A stretch of DNA of 5,634 nucleotides from NCBI GenBank assembly GCA_964654825.1, contig CAZZKG010000117.1:1-5634 (forward strand). Direction: 5' to 3'. Position 1 is the first letter of the stretch. Each line of letters opens with the position of its first letter. This document shows positions 1-5,634 of this stretch, piece by piece. The position numbers and the translations under genes are program-made. Origin of the DNA: CAZZKG01 sp964654825. Its GTDB lineage: Bacteria; Gemmatimonadota; CAZMKB01. Below the pieces are notes generated by a model, which searched no databases, was not told the DNA's origin, and saw only the letters and a program-made list of their open reading frames with translations.

Positions 1-997
1 TGCCCGAGTCTTCGTTCCAGCGGTAGACACGGAACGATGAGGTCGTGTTGTGAGTACCCCAGTACATTATGTCGGTGGCTCCCTGGACAGGCGTGAAGTT
101 GAACCTGTCCGACTGCGCGATGTAGCTGTAACTGAATCCCGTATGATCTTTCAGTTCATCAAGCGGCCATCTCAGAAGAACCGTTCTGGTCCAATTGTCA
201 TACTGATCGTATACGTTTGATGCTATGAACAGGTAGTCGTTACTCAGCGCGAGATGGGGATAGTCCCACTGCTCATTACTCCAGCCGAGGTTAGACGGTG
301 CTGTCGTGTACACGTACCAGGTGGCGCCGCCGTCATTGGAGACACCGAGTTTGAAGACATTCTCTCCGCTGCCATCTGCTACACCCTGCCGGTACCATAG
401 AAAGATATCGCGGCTCTGATCATATAGCACATCCTGGTCGCAGCAAAAGTCGGAGAAATCGGCGTAGGGATCTACGAAGGACCAGCTGAATCCCGAAAGA
501 GTCGAACGAGCCGCGTACCAGTTACCGCTGTAGAAGACATACTTACCACTCTGACCGAAGCTGGGTTCACCAACAGTAGACTTGTATCCATCAGGAGCAC
601 CTGAACCAAGACGCCTGTTGAGACCGATCATAAAGTCCTCTGGATTTAGCAGCAAAAGCCCTTCACCTTCCGAACCTTCAGTGTTCGATAATTCCACGGG
701 GGAGGTTTGGGATTCCTTTGAAGGTGGTATTATCGGGAGATTCGTACGTGGTAATGGCGGCCCGGGAAGGTGTGTCCTTTCCAGTGCTTCTTCCCGCCTC
801 TCCATCTCTTCCGGGCTGACAGGAGACATTTCTTCAAGGAAAACGGGTGCATAAAACTCCGGCTCTGCCATTGTCGCCTGCAGAGAAGTCCCCTCGCCGT
901 CTGCCAGAGCTGGGGTGTTGCCGATCAGCAGGACGATAACAGCACAGAGCAGTAATCCACTCAATCTGATGGTGTGGTTAACCTCTTTGATAGACAT
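1..997 (-). CDS. Secreted Asp-box (BNR-like) beta-propeller protein, C-terminus beyond window edge
   Basis: The frame is open for 332 codons from an ATG at 997 and runs off the left edge, so the protein is incomplete. The start is supported by AGGAGG at 1006-1011, eight bases upstream. Residues 1-32 form a signal peptide: MSIKEVNHTIR, a hydrophobic core GLLLCAVIVLLIG, then a cleavage site after ALA-32. The product is therefore exported. Residues 33-115 are acidic and Pro/Ser-rich, probably a linker. From about residue 125 the chain looks like a beta-propeller. SNDGGATW (220-227) is a good Asp-box, and RSTLSGFSW (164-172) looks like one that has lost its Asp. Other notable strings are GNWYAARS (158-165), DFCCDQDV with two adjacent cysteines (183-190), and DYPHLALSNDYLF (245-257). 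Asp-boxes are a structural feature of sialidase-like and sortilin-like propellers and do not show enzyme activity. I cannot assign a substrate. A C-terminal sorting domain like that of the gene at 2278-4734 could lie outside the window. Confidence 0.85.
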   Translation of the reverse strand, partial: MSIKEVNHTIRLSGLLLCAVIVLLIGNTPALADGEGTSLQATMAEPEFYAPVFLEEMSPVSPEEMERREEALERTHLPGPPLPRTNLPIIPPSKESQTSPVELSNTEGSEGEGLLLLNPEDFMIGLNRRLGSGAPDGYKSTVGEPSFGQSGKYVFYSGNWYAARSTLSGFSWSFVDPYADFSDFCCDQDVLYDQSRDIFLWYRQGVADGSGENVFKLGVSNDGGATWYVYTTAPSNLGWSNEQWDYPHLALSNDYLFIASNVYDQYDNWTRTVLLRWPLDELKDHTGFSYSYIAQSDRFNFTPVQGATDIMYWGTHNTTSSFRVYRWNEDSG

Positions 998-1005
998 CCA
1001 ACGAT

Positions 1006-1011
1006 CCTCCT
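1006..1011 (-). promoter_or_regulatory. Ribosome binding site of the left-edge secreted protein
   Basis: The minus strand reads AGGAGG here, with an 8-base gap to the ATG at 997. This is a full Shine-Dalgarno match and fixes the start, which in turn gives a well-formed signal peptide. Confidence 0.8.
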
Positions 1012-1040
1012 CTCGTGTCAGTACATGTACCGATCCGTTT

Positions 1041-1088
1041 TCAGTTGATGTAAATATCAGGCTGTATGTTATCGCAGGAAGTTCTCAT
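1041..1088 (-). other. Possible 15-codon upstream ORF in the leader
   Basis: On the minus strand, an ATG at 1088 opens a 15-codon frame reading MRTSCDNIQPDIYIN, with TGA at 1041-1043. It is preceded by AAAGGA (1095-1100) with a 6-base gap, in a purine-rich run AAAGGAAAGGAG. It ends 43 bases before the start of the secreted protein and lies inside the long leader predicted from the promoter at 1287-1316. It could be a translated leader peptide, but a short frame like this also arises by chance. There is no run of one amino acid that would suggest attenuation. Confidence 0.25.
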
Positions 1089-1286
1089 CTCCTTTCCTTT
1101 GGGATATGTTCCAGTTTGATTATCCCATGAGCTCATTGCCCGGTTGATGACTCACCTCCCATGTCCGGGGGAGTAAATGATGAGATGTTTACGGATTCTA
1201 TTCAAACCGCGCGCGCGGTATCGTTTACCGGATGCTCTGATCTGAAGGATATCATGTAATCTCGCCGTCGATTGGAAGATGAATCT

Positions 1287-1316
1287 ACTATACCAGATTG
1301 TATATATTATTGTCAA
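1287..1316 (-). promoter_or_regulatory. Sigma-70-type promoter for the left-edge secreted protein
   Basis: The minus strand reads TTGACA (1311-1316), an 18-base spacer, then TATAGT (1287-1292). The -35 box is a perfect match and the -10 box differs at one position. Transcription would begin near 1280 and give a leader of about 280 bases before the ATG at 997. I saw no better promoter closer to the gene. Confidence 0.65.
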
Positions 1317-1373
1317 GTGGAAAGTGTACTATTTTCACGGTATTTATTCCGGGTATGACTGTCATAACTGAAG

Positions 1374-2258
1374 ATGAAGGAGACTGACCGGCGTTCATCA
1401 ATCATTGACAACTACCGTCTGCGGGTGATATCATCTGAGAGACAAGTTCTCAGGACCGCCGACGGGTCTTACCGCAGTGGCAAGATCATCCCGATCAAGG
1501 ACACGGTCGACCGGGCGCTGGTTAATACCCCATCAATCGAACACGTCATCGTGCTGCAGAGGGCATGGAACGACGTGACAGTAAAGCCGGGACGTGACCA
1601 CTGGTGGCACGAGCTCATCCCCGGCCAGCCTGATGAGGCCGGTCTCGGACAGACATCCGCCGAGAATCTGCTCATGCTCATATACACATCCGGCACATCG
1701 GGGAAACCCAGGGGGACGGTGCACACGCACTGCTGTTTACCCATAAAATCCACACAGGACATGACATTCGGCACTGATGTTCACCCGGGTGATGTGGTCT
1801 GCTGGATGACCGACATAGGATGGATGATGGGGCCATGGCTGGTGTTCGGTGCGACAATCCTCGGCCGCTCCGATGACACCATAAAGGTGGCCGGAAAGCG
1901 CCTGGGTCCCTCCGAGATCGAGTCTGTGCTGGTCGAGCACCCCGCAGTGAGCGAATCGGCCGCGATAGGGATCCCCCACGACATCAAAGGGAATGAGCTG
2001 GTGTGCTTCTGTGTCCTGACATCCGGCCACGAACCGGATGAAGAGCTCGAGGGTGAACTGAAAGAGCTGATCGCTTTGGAAATGGGCAAACCCCTGAAGC
2101 CGCGGGCGGTGAAGTTCGTATCAAACCTCCCCAGAACCCGAAACGATAAGATAATGCGTCGCATCATCAAAAGCGCTTACCTCGGTCTGGACCCGGGTGA
2201 CACGTCGAGCCTGGTCAATCCGGAATCACTGGAGGAGATCAGATCATCAGGCGGCTGA
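1374..2258 (+). pseudogene. AMP-forming acetyl-CoA synthetase remnant, 5'-truncated with large in-frame internal deletion
   Basis: An intact member would be about 630-660 residues and would convert acetate, ATP and CoA to acetyl-CoA, AMP and PPi in the cytoplasm. This frame has 294. Homology begins near residue 17 (SSERQVLRTADGSYRSGK), so about 160 N-terminal residues are missing. Residues 104-114 (YTSGTSGKPRG) are the ATP P-loop. TDIGWMMGPWLVFGA (146-160) follows as in Acs. The chain then passes within a few residues to the A8 hinge, GRSDDTIKVAGKRLG (164-178), which normally lies about 190 residues further on. Adenylate-binding motifs A4-A7 are gone. The C-terminal lid is complete: hinge Asp167 and the adenylation lysine Lys259 in LPRTRNDKIMRR are 92 residues apart, the same spacing as Asp517-Lys609 in Salmonella Acs. 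HTHCCLPIK replaces the usual HTHGGFPIK. The ATG at 1374 has no clear Shine-Dalgarno, and TAA lies in frame at 1365-1367. Without A4-A7 it should be inactive. A translated fragment with another role cannot be excluded. Confidence 0.88.
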
Positions 2259-2277
2259 GATCTCCAGGCACCGCGAT

Positions 2278-4734
2278 TCATTTCAACAATAACATCTTCC
2301 TTGTGAAGACGGTGTCGTCGGATCTCAATGTGTACAGGTAAATTCCTGAAGACACATGTTCTCCCGCTTTGTTTCTCCCGTTCCATACGACCCGATGACG
2401 TCCGGGCTCCAATTCCGAATCGATCAATCGCATCAACCGCTTGCCACGGAGATCGCTGATGGTGAGGAGAACATGTTCCCGGGTCCCTCCTTCTCCGGGG
2501 ATGTCGAAAGGTATCGTTGTCGTTGGATTGAAAGGGTTCGGGTAGTTCTGGTACAGTGTAAATGATTTGGGAATCCCCGTCGGCATGTCTGTGTCCGCAT
2601 CAATGTCACCTGTTGGCGTCAGGCCGTCAAGCATAAAAGTGCTGCGGCCGGCTGTCCCAGTGTAAAGCTTGTCGGTCAGGGTATCGAATTTCAGGGCCGT
2701 TGTATGAAGGCTGACGCTGTCTCCACCCGAAGGGAACATGATCATTCCTTCAGAGAGTGATATCCAGTGATCGGTCGTCCATCGGTAAGTCCCCTGCCAG
2801 GTACCGGCGATGAGATCAACTTCTTCGCCGGAAAGACTCAGTACCTCCAGAGCGTGAACCTCGGTGTCCGCCAGTCCCGAATTCATCGTGATCCAGCTCA
2901 GTCCCCTGTCGGAAGAGGTGAGTACTCCCTGATCGAGTGTTGACACATATAACCTGTCTGGATTGTAGTGATCCAGGAGAACGCCTGACACATGATGATC
3001 GGAGAGATCGACAACCTCGGTCCACCCAGCTCCTTCATCCCAGACTTCGAGTCCTCCCGCGCCGGCACTGCTGAGCCCGGAGACAGTTAGAGCGCCGAGG
3101 GCGCAGTAGATCCTGTTGTCTGAGGCGTCGACTTCGATGTCCATCACCGCGTGATCGAATTCACGTAGGACCTCCCAGGACGAACCACCATCGGTTGTCT
3201 CCATGAGCCGGGGTGGAATCATCGGTAGGGTCGGTACCCAGCTTGTGCCGATCACAACGTGCTCGGGATCTGTGGGATCTTCCCAGATTGACCTCACTGC
3301 TGCGTCTCGTATGTGGGTGAGGAGCCGCCCGGCGTTATTGCTGAGGAACAGACCGTAACTCGTCCCTACCCACACCCTGTTTGCCTGATGTACAGATGGT
3401 TGGATCGCCCAGATACGTCCAATGACATGATCATCGTCATCGCTCTCACCTATATAAGACCATGTCGATCCCTCATCCTCACTGACGAACAGGCGGCCAT
3501 TCGCCAGGCTCTGGTTCAGGGCGGGCGCTGTACCCGCATACACCCTGCCCGGTGTGTGAATATCAGTAGCAACTGCACCTATGTATGCGGAGTAGAAGCG
3601 CTCCGACTCCCAGGAAGCCCCGTCATCTGTTGAACGGAAAGTTCCGTAGAAGTTGGTCCCCAGATAGAGAATCGCCGGTTCTCCCCCGGTCCCGGGAGCG
3701 ATACCCAGGCTCATGAAACTGCTGGTTTTCACCTCCCCGGTTGTCGTGATAACCGACCAGGTCGATCCAGAATCTACACTTGCAAGTACATGGGTCCGGG
3801 CACCCTCCTCGTCAGTACCAAGTATGTACATCTTTCGGGAGTCGTTCGGATCGATTACGAGGTTGGTCGACAGGTGAGGGGCGCTGCTCCAGAGCGCCCA
3901 GCCGGCACCGCCGTCCATGCTCCGGAAAAGTCGTACCGTATCGAGTTCGGACTGGGCGATCGTGCGTGCATAGAGCACCAGCGGGTTCTCGGGAGAGAGC
4001 AGAAGTTGATCGATATGATCGTCTTCGAAAACGTGGTCCCAGCTTTCACCCCGGTCGGGACTCAGGTAAATGCCTGGATCGTCGCCCCTCGAACCCATGA
4101 GAATGATGGAGGTGGTGTCAGGGCGAATCAGGAGATCGGTCGTGATCGGCTCATCAGGCGGGGATACGCCGGTATCAACCCATGTATCTCCGGCATCGTC
4201 ACTCAGAAAGACGGAAGTAAAGCTCCCCGCAAGGACGGTGTCGGAGATCTGGGGATGGACCACGACACAGTAGACATAATGCAGGGTCGGATCGACCGGA
4301 AGTCCAATGGTGTCCCAGGAGTATCCACCGTCGAGAGTACGAAAAATCGATGTCCCGGTGTACGGTCCCGTCCGAAGCAGGTAAATGTGGTCAGGATCAC
4401 TCTGCGCCACGGTGACGTCGTTGATGGTCCACGTAGCGAAATTACCGTATTCAGGGGAGATCGGGACCCATTCGCCGGTATCCTTCCGGCCGAAAAGTGT
4501 TCTCATCGTCGCCCCTAACTGATCGTAGTCGGAGGAAGTCGGGGGAAGCACGAATCGTTTCGGCGTCCCACCCTGAGGACCGATGGCTTCCCAGTCATAT
4601 GCATGCATGAGTCCGGGGAGGAGCAGGTGGATGCTGACTATTATGAGGCTGAGGACATAAAACAGGATCCAGCTCGGGTGCCTGTCGACCTCCGGCGCTC
4701 GATTGCAGTGGTGAAGTTGTCTCAACCAGCACAT
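2278..4734 (-). CDS. Secreted Asp-box beta-propeller protein with type IX-style C-terminal sorting domain
   Basis: The product has 818 residues, starting at the ATG at 4734. GAGG (4741-4744) lies six bases upstream, and the promoter at 4796-4824 supports this start. Longer in-frame alternatives are an ATG at 4785, which has no Shine-Dalgarno and sits almost at the transcript start, and a TTG at 4824, which lies inside the -35 box. A 21-residue n-region leads to the hydrophobic core WILFYVLSLIIVSIHLLLPGL (about 22-42), with likely cleavage after MHA-45. Asp-boxes of the form S-x-D-x-G-x-[ST]-W begin near residues 132, 177, 224, 271, 318, 367, 417, 512 and 606. Degenerate ones lie near 464 (LSNNAGRLL) and 563 (EVWDEGAGW). 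The 45-50 residue spacing implies one box per blade, so one large or two tandem propellers, as in sortilin-like or GH74-like folds. Residues 726-739 read TLYQNYPNPFNPTT and begin the C-terminal sorting/FlgD-like Ig domain, ending in VFTRKMLLLK. Secretion to or beyond the outer membrane is inferred. Ligand or substrate is unknown. Confidence 0.93.
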   Translation of the reverse strand: MCWLRQLHHCNRAPEVDRHPSWILFYVLSLIIVSIHLLLPGLMHAYDWEAIGPQGGTPKRFVLPPTSSDYDQLGATMRTLFGRKDTGEWVPISPEYGNFATWTINDVTVAQSDPDHIYLLRTGPYTGTSIFRTLDGGYSWDTIGLPVDPTLHYVYCVVVHPQISDTVLAGSFTSVFLSDDAGDTWVDTGVSPPDEPITTDLLIRPDTTSIILMGSRGDDPGIYLSPDRGESWDHVFEDDHIDQLLLSPENPLVLYARTIAQSELDTVRLFRSMDGGAGWALWSSAPHLSTNLVIDPNDSRKMYILGTDEEGARTHVLASVDSGSTWSVITTTGEVKTSSFMSLGIAPGTGGEPAILYLGTNFYGTFRSTDDGASWESERFYSAYIGAVATDIHTPGRVYAGTAPALNQSLANGRLFVSEDEGSTWSYIGESDDDDHVIGRIWAIQPSVHQANRVWVGTSYGLFLSNNAGRLLTHIRDAAVRSIWEDPTDPEHVVIGTSWVPTLPMIPPRLMETTDGGSSWEVLREFDHAVMDIEVDASDNRIYCALGALTVSGLSSAGAGGLEVWDEGAGWTEVVDLSDHHVSGVLLDHYNPDRLYVSTLDQGVLTSSDRGLSWITMNSGLADTEVHALEVLSLSGEEVDLIAGTWQGTYRWTTDHWISLSEGMIMFPSGGDSVSLHTTALKFDTLTDKLYTGTAGRSTFMLDGLTPTGDIDADTDMPTGIPKSFTLYQNYPNPFNPTTTIPFDIPGEGGTREHVLLTISDLRGKRLMRLIDSELEPGRHRVVWNGRNKAGEHVSSGIYLYTLRSDDTVFTRKMLLLK

Positions 4735-4740
4735 GATGAA

Positions 4741-4744
4741 CCTC
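4741..4744 (-). promoter_or_regulatory. Ribosome binding site that decides the start at 4734
   Basis: The minus strand reads TTGAGG, with the GAGG core at 4741-4744 and a 6-base gap to the ATG at 4734. The two longer in-frame starts have no comparable site. The match is only moderate; the promoter position adds support. Confidence 0.55.
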
Positions 4745-4795
4745 AAAAGGAGAATTACAATTACCTGCTGAAATTCTATTATCATCACTGATTCG

Positions 4796-4824
4796 ATTCT
4801 ACTCCAATCCGCTGTCCATGTCAA
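4796..4824 (-). promoter_or_regulatory. Sigma-70-type promoter for the large Asp-box protein
   Basis: The minus strand reads TTGACA (4819-4824), a 17-base spacer, then TAGAAT (4796-4801). The -35 box and spacer are ideal, and the -10 differs from TATAAT at one base. The predicted transcript start is near 4789, giving a leader of about 55 bases before the ATG at 4734. Confidence 0.7.
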
Positions 4825-5014
4825 CCGGATTCGGAAATCGAACTCGGATATCGGATCCGGGGGAGCATACGGCGATATGTTTCAGTCCTCGGCTAACCGC
4901 ACTTGCGGACTGGAGAAATCATCCGGGGGCATCCTTGAGTGTGTTGGAGAAGAGCAAGGAGGCGGCGCTCCAGCACGGCGAAATATCCCTGCGTAGGGCA
5001 CCCTCTGATCCACG

Positions 5015-5043
5015 TTGACACAAAACCCGTGGGTGTGTATAAT
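5015..5043 (+). promoter_or_regulatory. Consensus sigma-70 promoter for the cytochrome c peroxidase gene
   Basis: TTGACA (5015-5020), a 17-base spacer and TATAAT (5038-5043) match the sigma-70 consensus at all twelve positions with optimal spacing. Transcription should start near 5050, about 57 bases before the ATG at 5107. The sequence ATCAATG occurs at 5042-5048 and again at 5065-5071, flanking the expected start point. Whether a regulator binds there is unknown. Confidence 0.8.
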
Positions 5044-5094
5044 CAATGCGGGTCGGGAATAGTGATCAATGAATGGGTGAATTCTATAAGAATG

Positions 5095-5101
5095 AAGGAG
5101 G
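5095..5101 (+). promoter_or_regulatory. Ribosome binding site of the peroxidase gene
   Basis: AAGGAGG lies five bases before the ATG at 5107. It is a full Shine-Dalgarno match and selects this ATG over the out-of-frame ATG at 5092-5094. Confidence 0.8.
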
Positions 5102-5106
5102 CGGGT

Positions 5107-5634
5107 ATGTATCGCTTCGTTTTTCTGTTTCTTGTACTTTCGATTGTTTCGATGGAATGGGACGGCGGCAGAGTGAATGCCCTTGGGGCTGAGCCGGGTG
5201 CTCCTGCTGCTCAGGCCGGGACCGGGATGCGAGCTGCCCGACCGGCGGACGTGCCTGCCGGGATCGACGCCCTGCCTTCAGAGGTACCGGAGAACCCGGA
5301 CAATCCCACGACGCCTGCAAAAGTAGAACTCGGGAAGATGCTGTATTTCGAACCCGCGTTGTCCCTGAGCGGGCAGTTTTCCTGCAACTCCTGCCACAAC
5401 CTGTCCACCGGAGGGGTGGACAACCAGCGTTTCTCTATCGGCCACAAGTGGCAGCGCGGCGGGCGCAATGCGCCGACCGTGTTGAACGCGGCGTTCTGGA
5501 GCAAGCAGTTCTGGGACGGCCGAGCGCCTCTTCTCGAAGACCAGGCCGGCGGGCCCCCCCTGAACCCGGGCGAGGTGGCCCCCCTAAGGGGAGAGGAGGT
5601 TGGAGACCGCCTGCGGGGAGGCGGGGATGAGGAT
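5107..5634 (+). CDS. Di-heme cytochrome c peroxidase (CCP/MauG family), 3' end beyond window
   Basis: The frame is open for 176 codons to the right edge; the family usually has about 320-400 residues, so roughly half is present. These enzymes reduce hydrogen peroxide to water in the periplasm, using electrons from small c-type cytochromes. Residues 1-18 or so (MYRFVFLFLVLSIVSMEW) are a signal peptide core, followed by an Ala/Pro-rich linker to about residue 68. VELGKMLYFEPALSLSGQFSC (73-93) is the typical entry to the first heme. CNSCH (93-97) is the CXXCH binding site of the N-terminal, peroxidatic heme. His113, Trp136, Gln146 and Glu156 follow with the spacing I recall for His71, Trp94, Gln104 and Glu114 of Pseudomonas CcpA, counting its heme His as 55. 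APTVLNAAF and QFWDGRA are classic family strings. The second CXXCH would lie outside the window. From residue 150 conserved hydrophobic positions are replaced (GPPLNPGEV where GPILNPVEM is usual), in GC-rich homopolymer runs, which suggests sequence error. No accessory gene is visible. Confidence 0.92.
   Translation, partial: MYRFVFLFLVLSIVSMEWDGGRVNALGAEPGAPAAQAGTGMRAARPADVPAGIDALPSEVPENPDNPTTPAKVELGKMLYFEPALSLSGQFSCNSCHNLSTGGVDNQRFSIGHKWQRGGRNAPTVLNAAFWSKQFWDGRAPLLEDQAGGPPLNPGEVAPLRGEEVGDRLRGGGDED

Larger units (their letters stand above)
998..1373. other. Intergenic region between divergent genes, with long leader
   Basis: This 376-base stretch separates the minus-strand secreted protein from the plus-strand acs remnant. 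It contains the RBS, the possible upstream ORF, a 10-base palindrome GTACATGTAC (1021-1030), a 14-base palindrome ACCGCGCGCGCGGT (1206-1219) and a minus-strand promoter (1287-1316). The part from about 1280 to 1350 is AT-rich. I found no promoter or ribosome binding site directed at the acs remnant, and no RNA gene or repeat family. Confidence 0.6.
4735..5106. other. Divergent intergenic region
   Basis: These 372 bases separate the large Asp-box gene (leftward) from the peroxidase gene (rightward). Each side has a strong promoter: 4796-4824 leftward and 5015-5043 rightward. Just upstream of the leftward -35 box lies an inverted repeat, CCGGAT (4825-4830) and ATCCGG (4855-4860), with CGGAT repeated at 4826, 4845 and 4852. 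The stretch from about 4861 to 5010 shows no gene, RNA or repeat that I can support. Confidence 0.6.

Noticed and set aside
582..1130. Overlapping plus-strand open frames of 61-90 codons
   Set aside because: They lie antisense to the signal peptide and N-terminal region of the left-edge secreted gene or in its leader, and none has a recognisable product.
1206..1219. Rho-independent terminator from the GC palindrome
   Set aside because: The stem would be about five pairs around a 4-base loop, with no T-run on either side.
1310..1332. Possible plus-strand promoter for the acs remnant (TTGTCA and TACTAT)
   Set aside because: The spacer is only 11 bases, too short for sigma-70. The same bases make a much better promoter on the minus strand.
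1781..2170. Minus-strand open frame of 129 codons opposite the acs remnant
   Set aside because: It overlaps the conserved A8 to A10 region of the acs remnant and its translation shows no family features, so it is a codon-bias shadow.
2256..2280. Bidirectional terminator between the converging stop codons
   Set aside because: Only an 8-base palindrome, GAGATCTC, is present at 2257-2264, with no stable GC stem or T-run on either strand.
3790..4518. Plus-strand open frame of 242 codons inside the large minus-strand gene
   Set aside because: It lies wholly antisense to well-conserved Asp-box coding sequence, its translation is rich in Arg/Gly with no recognisable domain, and it has no promoter or ribosome binding site.
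5084..5504. Minus-strand open frames of 78 and 97 codons over the peroxidase gene
   Set aside because: They run antisense to the conserved heme-binding region and have no supporting signals.
1..5634. A new defence, mobile or RNA-based system
   Set aside because: I saw no repeat array, integrase, transposase, toxin-antitoxin pair, reverse transcriptase or structured RNA. All sizeable coding sequence is explained by the four genes described.

Overview
This window looks like a chromosomal contig of an uncultured Gram-negative bacterium of the FCB superphylum. The main evidence is the C-terminal sorting domain on the largest protein, with the signature YQNYPNPFNPTT. That domain is typical of Bacteroidetes and of candidate phyla such as Krumholzibacteriota, Latescibacterota, Zixibacteria and Eisenbacteria. 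I cannot choose among these by eye. Three well-formed promoters carry a consensus TTGACA -35 box, which fits a standard sigma-70 consensus better than the TTG/TAnnTTTG promoters of Bacteroidetes proper.

Layout: (1) 1-997, minus strand: the first 332 codons of a secreted Asp-box protein whose C-terminus lies beyond the left edge. Its probable promoter lies about 280 bases upstream, leaving a long leader with a possible 15-codon upstream ORF. (2) 1374-2258, plus strand: a shrunken AMP-forming acetyl-CoA synthetase. It lacks about 160 residues at the N-terminus and about 190 in the middle, yet the reading frame stays open. I call it a pseudogene. (3) 2278-4734, minus strand: a complete 818-residue secreted beta-propeller protein with about 11 Asp-boxes at a near-constant 47-residue spacing and a C-terminal sorting domain. 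Its stop codon faces that of the acs remnant, 19 bases away. (4) 4735-5106: a divergent intergenic region with one strong promoter for each flanking gene. (5) 5107-5634, plus strand: the first 176 codons of a periplasmic di-heme cytochrome c peroxidase, cut by the right edge.

The genes do not form an obvious pathway. Each intact gene seems to be its own transcription unit. Two are exported proteins with Asp-box propellers, one is a periplasmic redox enzyme, and the acs remnant is decayed material between them. I found no RNA gene, CRISPR array, insertion sequence or tRNA, and nothing I can honestly call a new biological system. The points most worth checking are the in-frame collapsed acs gene, the promoter evidence that moves the start of the large gene, and the suspicious last ~90 bases of the peroxidase.
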